64,000 bases of DNA from Clonostachys chloroleuca (GCA_037952775.1 JBANAY010000001.1:6262001-6326000); one strand, 5' to 3'; positions 20,616-33,305 are shown, counted from the first letter of the stretch. Numbers and translations: made by a program. The notes: a model not told the origin generated them from the sequence alone.

Positions 20616-22722
20616 TTACTCCTCAGAATCTTCCTTGAGCTCTCTCTTCCTAGCTTCTCGGTTGAAGCCAATATGGATGCCAATGAACATGAGAAGGGAG
20701 GTGACGGCAAAACCAAGATAAGGCTTGGCTCCAATCTTCCAGTTTGGTGCTTCAGATGCAGGGAAAGCTGCAATCGGGAGAAAAGCGCTGAGTGCATAGA
20801 ATATGATTGTTCCAGTAGCGAAAAGAAGTGTCCGAACTTCAGGCTCTCCCCGTAAGTGATCCGATGCCCACGCGCACAACAGCATCATTGAAACGCTAGT
20901 CCTTATTAGCACGATCATGGTTGGTATTATGATAGGGTTTCTTACTCTCCAACGTAGTTTAGGTAATATCCAGCCATATGAAGCTGTCTGTTTTGGGGAC
21001 GGGCAATAATAATGGACAGTGATGTAAGACTGATTGCCTATTGCTTGTTAGCTATACCTCTCATCCGTGTGGTCTAGTCTCTAAGCCGATCTTACAGAAT
21101 GTAATATTAGGAAAGGTAACCTTTGACCAGTCAAGTCACTGAAGCCGCTGAATAGTAACTCAGCAACTAATTGAACAGCTTGCCCAATAATAGGTAGATA
21201 GTTCAACATGGCTACGGAACTGCCCTGTTTGTTAGCAGCCTAGAGGTAAGATCTTTATGAGAGGGGAGACTGACTATGTCAAAGTTCCATCTGAGTTTTT
21301 CAGAGATTGGAGATAGAGGTTGAAATAGCTGGTTGGCGCGGTGTTGCCACCAAATGGCCATGCAACTGGGGCAGTCAGACTTTATTGACAATTTGATGAT
21401 AGTTCGACGGCGTCTTACTTGCAACAGCCCACAATTCCCAAAAAGTAAAGGCTCTTAGGAACGACTTGACGGTGAGTCCTCTCTGAGGCTCTCGGCCGAT
21501 ACGGCGACTGCGAGCGAGTGCAACATCTTGAAACAAAATCATTAGCACAACCAAGGCAATTTGGGATAATGAGGTGACCTACCGTAGTCCTGCCTCCTAA
21601 GATACCAACTCGCAAGCTTATTTGGGCGTTCGGGCTAGGTGTCTCGGTTAGGTTCGCATCCTCTTTGGCGAGTTTCTGGAACAACATACATATCCGGGTA
21701 AAAGGACGTATCCAAGAAGCGCAACGACGATTGTACAAACACCCTGTCTGAAGTTAACTCAAGAATCCAAAATTGTAAGGTTGTAACGCACATTGATAAT
21801 AAAGGCCCATCTCCAACCGCTCCGATTCATATGACCCTCCAAGTTGGTGGACAAAGCGCCTTGCATTGCGCCTGATAGCATAGCCCCGGCTGGTTGAGCC
21901 ATATTGTAGATGCTCATTCGGAGAGCTACTTCGTTTGGCATGTACCATTGGCTGACGTGTTTTAATTAGACTTCTCCTGGTAATGGCTAGACAGTGTAAC
22001 TCGTACCTGATCATTGTGAAATAAGCCGGCCACATTGTCGCTTCGCAAAATCCGATAAAGAAGCGAATTCCATATACCTTTCGATTTGTGAGCATTTATC
22101 GGATAACAGGTTCAAAGACTTTACCTGTCGTGCATCTGTTACTAGGGACAAGCAACATGTAAGGACTCCCCATATGAGCTGTAATGAGAGTTAGCATGTT
22201 GGGAATCTAGATAGACAAAATGAGAGACAAACTTCGCAGGATGGAAGCCAAATAGCAGGCCCAATATGAGATATAAGAATGCAGGAAGGAAAAAGCATTA
22301 TCATGTATCCGATACTAAACAGTGATGTGTTAGGCTGGGCTTGTTCGGCTATTGTCAAGACAACTTCAGATAATAACCTACTTAAAGAATGTGGTGAAGT
22401 AGTTGAGCTCGTTTCCGTACAAGTGTAAATCCGTTTGCATACCTGATACGTATGCATTGCTCTAAATAAGCATCATTAGCAAAGTGGCCTTGAATAACTT
22501 TTACCTGATTTTACTCGCGATGTTGGTTTGGTCTATATACTTGAACATGTAGCTCAAGAACCCAATAGTGAGGAATCCTAGGTCAAGTCTCCAGCGGAAC
22601 TGGTTTTCTGCAACAGGATCGATATTGTCGTCTCCCTGATCTGTGGTTACAGCCATATCCACCTTCTCATTGGTTTCAGCAACATCAGCCAAGAAATCAC
22701 CTGGATGAGTAGTTGGTGCCAT
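20616..22722 (-). CDS. MFS transporter, allantoate/pantothenate permease-like
   Basis: Multi-exon major facilitator of the anion:cation symporter (Dal5/Liz1/Fen2-like) group in the plasma membrane. The start is ATG at 22720-22722. The first exon ends IDQTNIASKI and splices to SNAYVSGMQTDLHLYGNEL, both family hallmarks. Later pieces include TVVALLGYVLLPGY-like and ARSRRIGREPQRGLTVK (central loop). Then come AWPFGGNTAPTSYFNLYLQS, VAMLNYLPIIGQAVQLV and YMAGYYLNYVG at a GTAAGA donor. The last exon holds CAWASDHLRGEP and ends at 20616. Roughly nine exons are needed. I could not close every central junction (around 21640-21690 and 21240-21270) with canonical sites, so a small lesion is possible. 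Substrate is not predictable beyond small carboxylates, vitamins or ureides. Confidence 0.75.
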
Positions 22723-23411
22723 GATTGAAGCGTTCGAGGATCTGAGTATGTATGTGTTTATTCAATGAATTACTTTATTCCCATCCTGAAATAAAAAGGA
22801 ATTACATCTGTTATATAAATCTCAGTTATCTGGAAACTCCTACACTTCGGTGAGATGGTGTCATCGGCCAGGGCAACGGTGTGCTCCAGGAGTCGTGTGG
22901 GTACAAGCCCACATATTCGGTACGCTCTCACAAACATTAGATTTCCTATTATCAATAGAACCCACTCCGTATGAAAGCAATATTGGGTTTGTAGATATAG
23001 TGTCGGTTTGTTCAACATTGCCGAGCGCAGTTGGTACAACATGGTCATTCCCTGGCTGCAATGACACAAGAATGATTACCAAGTTGTCATTAGATGCAGG
23101 GAGGCAGCAAAGGCCAATAATTTAGCATGTTAATGCCACTAAACCACCGGCAAACGTGGGATATCTCATTTTAAATAGCCTACTGACACCAACGTAGCAT
23201 ATCATGATACTTCTCCCTGGCATAATTAACAGTTAAACTTCGTAAGCCGCATCAATATTATGCCACCAAAGTATTCTCACGTAGCTATGACTTTGCTCCT
23301 ACAACCTTCAATGAAAATCCATATCAGAGCATGATAATCGATTTCAATTTTACATAACCCAGCTGAATACGGGATTTCGAGGTACCTCAATGCTCGTGGG
23401 TAAAAAGCGCT
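22723..23411. other. Intergenic, no gene seen
   Basis: About 690 bases between the MFS start and the stop of the Zn2Cys6 gene. The small overlapping frames on both strands look incidental. Confidence 0.45.
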
Positions 23412-25695
23412 TTAGTCTTCGAGACGGCTTTCGTCAAGATCCCATATTCCAGTAAACATATCAGGCCAGGGCGCTTGATTATCATCTAGGAAATTTCCAA
23501 TTACAGGGTTGTCAAAAATATCAACACTTCCGCTACTGATAGCTTTTTCGGGTGTGTTCTGGATTCCTTGATTGTGGTGCAAGTTGGTACCCGTTTGCAA
23601 ACTTTGTGCCCTGTTTCCCGGGGTATCCTGCTCATTTCCGCCAGATTTTGTAGCTTGGTGGCCGCCGTCTGACGTGCCATCAGTGACCAGATGGCCCTCG
23701 AGTTGGCATTTGTTTCGTAGAATTGCGACACGCTCCTGAAGATGTGACAACCTCTCACAATAATCCACTGAAGGCACATTGCCATCCTTCTTCATAGACT
23801 GCAATACAGCCAAAAGGACATTAAACGCGTCAGAAGTGGCAGCATCTGGCTTTATGGCTAGTGATATTACCAATATCAGCGCAGCCGAAAAGAAGTGATG
23901 TGCATCCCAATAGCCAAATGTCGCAAGTGAACCATCGAGGAAGAGCCCCTCTGCAATACGGCTCGAAGCCTGTGCCGCCTGAACACAGCTGTCGGCCAAT
24001 GCGAGAGTAATCGGTGAAAAGTTGTTCGGTCGTTGGCTCCGTGAAGCTGTGCTGCTGCAATTGGGTCGAAACTGAGCTTTGAATAAATGCAGATGAATTG
24101 GTCTAGTCGTTTGGATGATGCATTCATTATACGCCAAGTGTAGGCTTAGGACGGGTCGAGGCGTGTTCTGTTCCCGAAGACGCACAGTCGGTTCTAATTC
24201 ATCATGCCATGCTCGCAACTTCTTAAAGATCGTGTATACTCGATGTATATATAAACCATTTGTACGCTCGGGAATCCCATAAATATCTGTTACTATAGAG
24301 AAAGATTTAGCTTTGTTATCGAGGATGGCAAACCCAGATGGGAGAAAACCAACAAATATTCCCAATGATACGGCCGAGCTTTACATTTGCCACCATTGGA
24401 ATAGGATCCAGAAAGTCAGTCTTTTCTTCTTCTGTTAAGCCATCCATACTTGGTAGTTCGACATCAATGTCCTTGTCCCTGATAGTTATCGGCTGACCGA
24501 GTTTGGAAGCAGAGACACGCTCGAGAAAGTATAGGACCCACCAAGTACGTCGGCGGCATTCTCTTTCAGCTGGGCTCAATGTGATGAGCTTGGAGGCTGA
24601 CCTATGTAGACCCATACCCGTCGCGATCTTCATAGCGTTGCCAATGTAGCTAAATGCGGTCATGACCCGACCTAGAATGTTCGAAGACCATGCCTGTCGA
24701 AGTGTGTGAGACTTTGTGTAGGGAAAGTCAGTTAGGTGTTATAAAACTTACCAATAGTATTAAGACCTCCACCTGAAGCAATGACGGCTCCTCGAATGCT
24801 TCCCGAAATACATTCACGGCTTTAATATAGTAGTCTGTTCCAGGAACTCTGTTATCACCCACCCCTCTTCGGTTTGTATAGATTTCTCCCAGACATAGCA
24901 AGCAATAGAACTTGCATAGCCAAAGATCTGAAGGCATTACCTCTCTTCGGTACACCACGTCTACTTCTCTCATGAATGATGCCTCTAGAAGTGGGAGAGG
25001 ATAACTGCCGATGAAGCGCCGAGCAACATTCAGAAGAAGCCTTGCATGCGTACTCTCGGGAAAGTCAGTTCTGGGATCCAACGGCAGCTGCTGGCATCTG
25101 GGTACTCGATAATAGTTGGAGAATGCAACGGTTGCTAAAGGATAGCTATCGTCAAGGCATTGTAATATCCTATTGTGGAAAGCAGCGCAAGACGCTTCAC
25201 CAATAAACGCTGGCTCAGAAGCCCGTTCGTAAATGATGTTCTCTAATTGCCCATCAAAGATGGGATTAAGCATGCTGTTTTCCTCACGCGAAAGAGCCGG
25301 AGATATGTCCTCATGCTCCTTGTCTGAGAATGCCTCTTGATTGCTCTGGGTGGGACGTTGGTTGCTGATTCTTTCAAGACGTTTGCTGTCCGCTTCGAGT
25401 TTCTTTAAGTAACTTCAATTCGATTAATTTCAGTAATTAATTTGGCGAGGGAGGGCCAAGGAAAGGAGATTACCTTTCCGATATTGTGACCTTTCGTTCT
25501 TTTACAGGGAACTCGCAGCTCCCTTCGTCACTGGATAAGATACATGATTGGCATGGGCGGCTCCCAGAACATTTGATCTTGTGCAGATGGCATCGATGGC
25601 AGCTGGACCAGTCTGTCAGTACGATCAAGGAAATCTACAAGTTTTACTTACGCTGCGATCAATCTTTTCGCTTTTCGACGGCCCTCGGCGTTCAT
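23412..25695 (-). CDS. Zn2Cys6 fungal-specific transcription factor
   Basis: Nuclear DNA-binding regulator. A 44-base first exon (25695-25652, ATG at 25693-25695) splices from a GTAAGT donor to an acceptor at 25604-25603. This reconstructs an N-terminal zinc cluster with spacing C-x2-C-x6-C-x5-C-x2-C-x8-C (CHRCHLHKIKC then CQSC). A further intron separates it from a coiled linker (LKKLEADSKRLERI). The fungal-specific TF domain follows, with the family signature RRRTWWVLYFLERVSA and LGQPITIRDKDIDVELP. An acidic, Asn/Gly-rich C-terminus ends at 23412. Introns near 25260-25490, 24660-24750 and 24280-24370 are supported by frame changes and splice signals. No premature stop was found. Its targets are unknown; the DUF1989 and MFS genes beside it are candidates by position only. 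Confidence 0.85.
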
Positions 25696-26349
25696 ATCGA
25701 GGAGTAGTGTCAATGGGATCTGGGAATCAAATGACGCTATATTACCCCTGTACTACTAATGCTGGTATCAAGGCCGTCAGAGAAACAATAGTGATGGCGG
25801 TTCATTGGCTTCCTCTCTACTGGTATTCGGTATCATGCTACGAATTATTTCACAAAGATTCAGAGACTTCTGTTCCCCCAACCATCACGTACAGAAGCTG
25901 CAAACTTGCTACTGAGCAGAGCACGCAATCGTTGTTTTGAATTGCGCTTACCGTAGTGTGGGTTCTCTCGGTAACTGAAAAGTTGCCGACCATGCACGAA
26001 ATTATTCTCGGCGTTTTCTCGGCTTCAAGTGATGATGCTAATACGTAATAAACATGGCGTCTCAAACTAAATGCGGCTAGTTATTCGATGAACCCGCGCG
26101 GTTGGAAACGGCAATTATTGAGTGCGGTTCTGACCAGCAAAAACTTGGTCTAACAGCCTCTATTAATGTGAGATATTCAAAGACGGGCACAGGCCGCTGG
26201 CTAGACCTCATGGTAAAGTCACCATGGATCCGTCTGATGAGGTATCTGCTATCAAAAGCCGCCCCCTAGCTTTAAAATACCACTTAAAAAAAGGCAATTC
26301 ATTGTTATGGCTATCTGTAACGCTGGAAACCGTTCCGATATATCGTGAG
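25696..26349. other. Intergenic, no gene seen
   Basis: Between the regulator start and the stop of the DUF1989 gene. Likely the regulator's promoter. No other coherent coding segment. Confidence 0.5.
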
Positions 26350-27426
26350 TTATTGGTTTTCTCCGAGAGGAATGCCCATGCCATGTCGTCCGGCGTAAGC
26401 AGATTTCTCTGCCGGCGCCCAGCCGCTCGTCTCAAGCAAATTGTCATCTGCAAGACGGAAAACCTCCACCTTGAGAGGGCGACAGCACTTAATCATCTCC
26501 TCTTCGTTATCCTCACCGAAGCCCCAGAGAGACAAGTCACCACCAGGGCACGTACCTAAAATCATCAGCTTCCGGGAAACAGAGTATCAGCAGAGATGAA
26601 TGGTCAATCAGACTTACTGAGAGCCATGAGCAAATCCTGCTCGGCAAGGAACTCCAGGTGGTCACCAGGTTCAGCAGGCGAGGGGTTCATGAAATACCGA
26701 CCCTGCTCATCAAGGCCAGTAACTTGGAAGATGTTGATTACATCGTGAACATCTTGCTCGTTCAATCCATAAGGGATAACTGCTCGTGTCAGATTTGAAT
26801 GGCACTGATAGTTGTACTGGCCTCCGCTCAAAACAGTATTAATATACGGGTCGCAGCGAGTGCCTAGTAGGTCATGCACCCGACCACCATGCTCATCTTC
26901 ACCGTACCAGGAGAGCGTGTCCTTGATTATGGTGGCAAGAGGACGCATGTAGGGAAGGTTAGACCAAAGTCGGTCATAGGTCGAGACATGGGAGGCGTGA
27001 AGCTGCTTGGTGCGGCTTGCCCAAAAACGCTCCCGTGGGTTATGGAAGTTCCAGATGTTCAAGTCCCCTATTGTAAAGAATCATCTTGTCAGCATCTGCT
27101 ACTTGTTTAAGTAACACATTCATATCTCGCTGAAATGAAACCAGTGTGCGACCGAATCAAGGCTATGCCGGTTATCCATTCATACCAACTTGAGGGCCTT
27201 CGGGGGTGCTGATTTTGACAATTGAGCCTGCAGGGGCCTTCCATGCTTTCCCTGACCGGATGGGCAATGTGAACTCTTCAATAAGGACTCTGGGTGCCTC
27301 GCGAAGCCTGTCATAAAGCTCACGGTTCACCTTGAGTGGGGAGGCATCACTCGAAGGCAAGTAAGCTGGAACAGGCTTGGGGATTGGTTTGCGGTTGGCG
27401 AGTCGCTCAGCGTCTGATGCGGGCAT
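26350..27426 (-). CDS. DUF1989 (urea-carboxylase-associated) protein
   Basis: Three exons join exactly: 27426-27186, 27067-26618 and 26555-26350 (phase 1 at both junctions; donors GTATGA and GTAAGT), giving about 298 residues. This is the DUF1989 / PF09347 family, named for association with bacterial urea carboxylase genes and found across fungi. Diagnostic segments are RSGKAWKAPAGSIVKI in exon 1, DLNIWNFHNPRERFW and GVHDLLGTRCDPY-like (RVHDLLGTRCDPY) in exon 2, and CPGGDLSLWGFG in exon 3. The conserved His/Cys residues suggest metal binding. Function is probably in urea or guanidine-type nitrogen metabolism but is not established. Intact. It is divergent from the F-box-like gene at 27852 across 425 bases. 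Confidence 0.88.
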
Positions 27427-27851
27427 TTTGGCGGTGGTTGAATTTTTGAGTTGAGACACTTTCACCAACAAACAGACAGTAAACCTCGCAGGATAAACTT
27501 ATAGATAGTGGAAATGCCCCACTAGGCAAATCCACTTCGGCATATAAATAGTTGCCGCTGATAACAGCAACGGCCGACCCTAGAACATTATCAGCGAATG
27601 CTCGCCTTTTATGGCGTAGAGCTCGTCGCACGTACCAACAACAAGAAGTTCTCCCCTTTTTCGTTGATTAAAGATCTACTATGAACGATACAGAGATGCC
27701 CATATTAAGGAAGCTTGAAACAACGGCATAACAATGTTCCGGGACGTAATACAATTACTTTATTGGGGTTAGTGGACAATCGGAGCACTCCTCAACGCTT
27801 CGAGTTGCAGCCCAGTTTTCAATCTTATTTATTTAGGGATAAAACAATGTC
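27427..27851. promoter_or_regulatory. Shared divergent promoter region
   Basis: 425 bases between divergently transcribed genes (DUF1989, minus; F-box-like, plus). It ends in a minimal ATG-TCA-TGA upstream frame at 27847-27855 that overlaps the downstream start codon. Confidence 0.4.
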
Positions 27852-29120
27852 ATGAGAACTCTAGCCATTAAAACCCGACAGAAGTCTTTTTTATTGGTCT
27901 CCAGAATGAAGCAATTATATATTACTGTACAAAACGGCAAGCTGGCCCTAAAAGAGCCAGAAAGCGAACTCATGATCGGTACACCACCCCGACATGAGGC
28001 TGATCATCATGAATGGAAGCCGAGTCATCTGGACGCCATCTGCGTTGAAGAGTTCATTGTCAAGGCCGCTACACTCTCTGCCATACCCCCAGCACCCGAT
28101 AGCAGAAGGCGACGAAGAACCCTGCGCTCTGCAAGGCGCTTCACAAACCAGTATCAACTATCCAACGACAACGGCATTTTGACTCTGAAGAAACGGGTGC
28201 TCAGTTTCGAAAAGGTTCTGTTCCTAGGAGTACAAAAAAAGACCATACAGCAGCCGGTAAACTTCAACAATAACCCATCGCTGCTGAGACTTCCCGCAGA
28301 ATTGAGACTTCGAATCTATCGCCATCTTCTCCTTCGAGCTGCCCGGTATCCTATATTTCGTGGAGTCCATGACTTCCATATCCAAATCGGCGATTGGAGA
28401 ATGGAAAGATATGCCGGCGAGCTATGGCCTGAAATCCTTGCGACTTGTCGACTCATTCATCGAGAGGGGACACCAATACTCTATGGTGAGAATATGTTTG
28501 AACGGGTGTTCTCCTGGCCATCGAAACGTCTTTTTAGTAGCATTCCCTTGCCCCGCTCTCTTACCTCTAAACTTACCAAGGAGAGAATATCATGTATCTC
28601 TGCAGTCTGGCTTGCAGAGAAGCCGGACATGTGGCTTGATGATCAAAGGGAGCTAAAAGTCTTTCAAGATTTCCCAGGCTTACAACAGATTGAGTTTAGT
28701 ACTTCGTGTTGGGCATTAAGTCCTCAAGCGCACGAGGGGGAGAGAATACTGCTGGAAGATTGCCTGAAGTCAGTCGATCGGAAATCAAAACCTCTAAGGC
28801 GCTGTAGCTTCTACCTTCGTCTTCCTTGGGATACCGACTGGAAGGTTTGGTCAAGAGGAGAAGCAAAAGGATTTGGTCCACATCTGAAACTGAAAGCAAA
28901 CGTGGAATATATCATGAAAGTAAACTCACTGTTTCCTCACCAAAAGATTACATGGAGTTTTGAAACATCAATTTCGGAGTATTCTGGACCTGAAGGCTAT
29001 GTCAACTTTATAATTGAGGATGCTAGATCAGGCGAGGAAGGCTCCAGGAAACCAGACATCAAATGCACGGTTGGTGTCGATGGTATAGATTCTCATACAA
29101 GCATGGAAGACCCTGTGTAA
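27852..29120 (+). CDS. F-box-like / DUF7730-type protein (422 aa)
   Basis: Single-exon gene. Residues ~140-240 carry an F-box-like core reading LLRLPAELRLRIYRHLLL, then ILATCRLIHREG and LYGENMFE. This is the common arrangement of fungal F-box-like, 2EXR or DUF7730 proteins, thought to be adaptors or of unknown role. The N-terminal part is basic and low complexity (SRRRRRTLRSARR). The annotated start at 27852 overlaps the TGA of a two-codon upstream frame, and the Met at residue 19 is an alternative start. No premature stops. It ends 20 bases from the stop of the convergent MFS gene. Function unknown. Confidence 0.7.
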   Translation: MRTLAIKTRQKSFLLVSRMKQLYITVQNGKLALKEPESELMIGTPPRHEADHHEWKPSHLDAICVEEFIVKAATLSAIPPAPDSRRRRRTLRSARRFTNQYQLSNDNGILTLKKRVLSFEKVLFLGVQKKTIQQPVNFNNNPSLLRLPAELRLRIYRHLLLRAARYPIFRGVHDFHIQIGDWRMERYAGELWPEILATCRLIHREGTPILYGENMFERVFSWPSKRLFSSIPLPRSLTSKLTKERISCISAVWLAEKPDMWLDDQRELKVFQDFPGLQQIEFSTSCWALSPQAHEGERILLEDCLKSVDRKSKPLRRCSFYLRLPWDTDWKVWSRGEAKGFGPHLKLKANVEYIMKVNSLFPHQKITWSFETSISEYSGPEGYVNFIIEDARSGEEGSRKPDIKCTVGVDGIDSHTSMEDPV

Positions 29121-29140
29121 CGAACCTTTGGGCCCATGAA

Positions 29141-30848
29141 CTAGGTGCTAACGCTGGCATCTCTTCGATGAGAAGGAACTCGATGCCCAAAAAACAATAG
29201 AACAAACGGAATTATCCCCACGAATAATGATAGAAACCCTAATACCGATGATGCCCAAGGAACGCCGAGGTTCTGGTACATTGAAGGCCCGCCAAAGGGG
29301 ACGATAATTGCACATATAGACCGAAGGCAGGCAGCTGCGGCATGCGCAGACGCGGAACCCTCCCGGAACATATCAGTGATGTAATTTAACATACTCATAA
29401 ATATCATTTGAAAGGCAAATCCAATGAAAACGCCACCGACAGAGGCGAAAATAGGTGAATTGCCCGCTTGGGAGACCCATCCCAACCAGAACATGCCGAT
29501 TACCATGCTGTAAATAATCAGCCAGTGTCTCAAAAAAGCCTATATCATTGCCAAACCTACCACGGAGATGCAGCACAGGCGGTGGGTAGACGGCGATGAG
29601 CCTCGGACTGGGCCCATTGCTTCCCATTTTGTCGTGATTTATGGTACCAACTGCTATACAAAAAGAAAACTGGCAATGCCAACCCGGCGCCAATGATAAC
29701 TATAGGATAATTTAGCATTATGATGAAAGATCCAAGATTTTAATCGCTACTCACGAGGAATATAAGCTAACCCCGCCATGCTAGGGGACAGTTTATACAT
29801 GTCTGGGCCGTGTTAGTAGGTCTGAAAAATTGAATTTGGTGATCGGTGCTCGAATACCTTGGAAAATGATCGGATACACTTGGAAAATCAGATAGAGAAT
29901 TGAATATGCAAGAGCGAGATAAATCGACGACATGAGCAAAATGGGTTCGCTGGCAATCAGAATAGCAGGTCGGAGGAAAATTTTTCGGGCGTCAAATGGC
30001 CTTGGGGGTGTTCGTATCGCCTCCTCTGAATTACAACTTTCCGTACTGCTCTGATGAGCTTTCTTTCGAAGGACCGGCGCATACGTCTCTGGTAACATTA
30101 AAACTAGTGGAATTCCGGGGGCCGCCATGATTGAAGCAGCCCAAAACGGCCATCGCCATGAAAGACGCGATGCAAAACCTGATATCAGAGGTGCAGCAAA
30201 AGCACCCCAGGTATTAAGAACCATGAAAGCGGCGATAGATTGCCCACGCTTGTGAGGATCATCCAGAATGTCCGAGTATAGCCCTCCAACAACAGAAAAA
30301 GGGGCTGCAGCATTGATGCCGGAGAGAAGTCTAAATGCCAACAGAGCAGGGTAATTGGGTGCACCTGAACACGCCAACATAAATACGAAGAAGCCAAGAT
30401 ATGACAGGATCATCACAGGGCGGCGCCCGATGAATTCGCTCAAAGGACCAAAAAGCAACGGTCCCAGGATGAACCCAACCATATTAAGCGAGTTGAGTAG
30501 AACGAGTTGCATTTTGCTGGTCAACGAAAAGTTCTCAGATATAGCCTCATATGCACCTGATGGGATTGATGTGCCAACGCTGCAGTTGAGGCCACAAAAA
30601 GATCCTGCTATCAGGACGATCACTTTCGTCGTCTATCAAGGAGCAAGATTAGCATATCATAGCAAAGCTCACTTTTTGAAGATACGATCCAAACCTACGA
30701 GAGAGAACTTTGGCTTGTCCTCATCCAAGACATGGCAAGCGGATGCGCGAACGGTTGTCTCAACAGGGGATTTTCTTTCCTTGTCTGACCCAGCGGGTAT
30801 GCCATCTTGTGACGAAGTATCGATAGTTTCGACCGGCATAATTAGCAT
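29141..30848 (-). CDS. MFS drug/polyamine-type transporter (DHA1-like)
   Basis: Twelve-helix major facilitator of the DHA1 (Tpo/Flu1-like) type, plasma membrane export of small compounds. The start is the ATG at 30846-30848 or the next one at 30837-30839, followed by a polar N-terminal tail. An intron near 30634-30674 leads into the first helix (MIVLIAGSFCGLNC). The family motif LFGPLSEFIGRRPVMI (motif A) is intact. The segment IFQ splices through a 3' site with a CTAAC branch point to DMYKLSPSMAGLAYIP. Two more short introns, one ending in TTTACAG, lead to MVIGMFWLGW and the last helices. All junctions can be closed in frame, so the gene looks intact. It is divergent from the broken Zn2Cys6 gene at 31312, a common regulator-exporter arrangement. 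It ends 20 bases from the F-box-like gene. Confidence 0.82.
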
Positions 30849-31311
30849 TCCCCTGATATCCGATGGCCAGCTTTAGAGGAGTAACCTTGACGATTTTCTC
30901 GTCTTTTGTATTTCTGTCCACAAGGGTCTTGATGCCCATTAACTCCGCTTTAGGTGAGCCTGCCTGGTAACTGATGATGTGAGAAATCGCCGCTATTGGC
31001 TGTTTAGACCGAACAGGAGACCCGTAACTTCCTAACCCTCATCCCAGCGCCGTAACTGGCTAGAATTGCCGATCCCCACCCTCTAACCTTTGAAGCCACT
31101 TCTTTCTCAACTGAACTCAACTCCGAGCCCGGTGTCTTTCTTCTTTCTGGTATGAGTATGAATCTATCATGAGACCTAGATGCCAATAATCTTGGAGAAA
31201 TATACGACGTCTACGAAATCTTCAAGTAGTCCTCAGGATGCTTTCAAGAGAATTAGTACACGCCCACCATATCATCTACAGGTACTGTTATTCATTCAGT
31301 AGGCTAACAAA
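30849..31311. promoter_or_regulatory. Divergent promoter between MFS and Zn2Cys6 genes
   Basis: 463 bases separating the divergently oriented MFS transporter and the Zn2Cys6 relic. No coding segment seen; likely held control sites for both. Confidence 0.4.
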
Positions 31312-33305
31312 ATGTCAGACGGGCGAGCTTGTATCAATTGTCATCAACGCAAGGTTCGCTGTGATATCCTTGACAGGGGAGCCCCTTGCACAAACTGCTC
31401 AACTGGACATCGCGAGGGATGTTCTATTTACGTGAAAAAAAGGCATCGGCAAAGCCAAGGTCGGAATAGACGAATTATGAGTATTCAGCCCCGTTCACGA
31501 AGCACTGATACAAGGCCCAGCGACAAGCTCCCCGGTCTTCGCCCAAGAAGACAGCCTCTACAAGGCTCTTCAGCCGAGATAACTACTGACGAGTTTCAAA
31601 CAGAGGATCCAGGGAACTTTGACGATCTTATGAATAACGAAAGTATCCACTCAAGAGAATTCGGAGATCAAAATCGAGTTTGCTTCGTCGGAGGGGCTCT
31701 GTCTAATTGTCACTATTTCATGCGGCAAACATATCCTCAGCAATTTCGCAGGAACGTTTTCCACTTCGGGGGCCGGCAGTACAGCTACAAAGACACGTCT
31801 CATAATCTTTAACGTATTCCCACAGAGGCCGCCTAAGGCACTAACAGACAAGCTGGTGCGGGCCTACTTTGATCGGATCAATTGCGGATGGCCAATTCTA
31901 GATGAAGAGAGCTTCATGTATCAGTACGAAAAGAATTACCCCAGTGGCCCATTGCCCCTGACGCTGTTGAATGCAGTCCTCATGGTCGGGGCTCATGTGT
32001 TGGCGGATAAAAGATGAAGGGATGAAAGATTTGCAAAGCATCCTGTTTCACCGAGCCAAGACTCTCATCGACTTCCGGCTAGACCAGGACCGAGTTGCGT
32101 TCGTACAGGTCGCGATTCTCATGACTTGGTACTCAGATGGCTTAGAAGACATTGTGGCAAATACGTGACACTGGGTTGGAATCGCCACACGGACAGCTCT
32201 AGAGCTGGGAATGCATAGGAACACGTTTCAGTCGACAATACAGCCACATTGGAAACGCATATGGACACGGCTGTGGTGGATTCTTTCAATTTAATACTCT
32301 TGCATCGGCATCTCTGGGAAGGCCACTTCTTTACCCAACATGGATAATGAAAGGATATGCTTGCTAATGTATCACTAGAAACCTTGATGACTCCGATGTG
32401 CCTGAGCTTGTACCAGAGCACTTGAAAGGCATTCCCAACGCAAACATACAATTCTTGATTCAGCAGTCTAAGTTATGCATGATTATTTCACGCACAGCTA
32501 GAGACGCCTGGTCTCTTCGCTCTACCGCCCAAGCCCGAAACGACGCCGTCGAGGCCGCAGATGAGGCAGTAGCCAGTTTCCTCCATCAATTACCGCCAGA
32601 ACTTCAACTGCGGGTAACAAACATCACAACATGGCAGGCTATGCTCCATTTAACATACAACAATTTCGTTATTCTCATTCATCGGCCGCCGCCAAAAGGC
32701 GGTCCAGATGGCCAAGAGGACGCCAGTTGCACACGACCTCACTTGTGCGCCGTGGCTACAGTAGCGATCAGTTCCATTCTTGAATCTCTCATTGACCAAA
32801 ATCTGATTTGCACATTGTGGTACTCTGTCAATCATATCATTTTTACTGCAATCATCAATGCGAGCACAGAAATCGCCTCATCAAACCCATTTACAACGGC
32901 TGAATCACAACGCATCTTCCAGTCACTTCTTGCATCACGTTTTCACGATACTGGCGTTATGGACAAGGTCTGTTCCACATGTTCCAACAGAGGGCATTAA
33001 GGTTGAAATCCAGGAGCATCATAACGAATGATCAGCCCCTTCACCAATCACGTCATGGCCTGGACCAATCCATAGCCGTTGACTCAGACCCTGCAGCTCA
33101 ACAACTACTAGCTGAATATCGGACTGATAATGATCAAATGACACCCAGTACCGATTTAGCCTACCAACATGATCCGTCGAACTTGGACTACACATCTCTT
33201 CCTATCACTGATGATGAGATGGAATGGAACCTGCTGAGTGCGGATGAAGGTGCCCTTTTAGAATATTATTTCCATTTGATTGCCCTCAGCTTGATAGTTT
33301 TCTAA
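31312..33305 (+). pseudogene. Zn2Cys6 transcription factor, decayed
   Basis: The N-terminus is intact, with a Zn2Cys6 cluster (CINCHQRKVRC, CTNC, then Cys in GREGC-like context). Then the frame breaks repeatedly. After NVFHFGGRQ the continuation (NVFPQRPPKALTDKLVRAYF) lies in another frame near 31785. A second shift follows LADK near 32008. An in-frame TGA at about 32166-32168 replaces the Trp expected in ANT-W-HWVG. Further breaks lie near 32297 and 32360. The later fungal-TF-domain part (32398-33000) is open and the last piece ends at 33305. A DNA-binding fragment could still be made from the first ORF (31312-31812, 166 aa), but a full regulator cannot. It pairs divergently with the intact MFS gene at 29141-30848. 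Confidence 0.75.
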
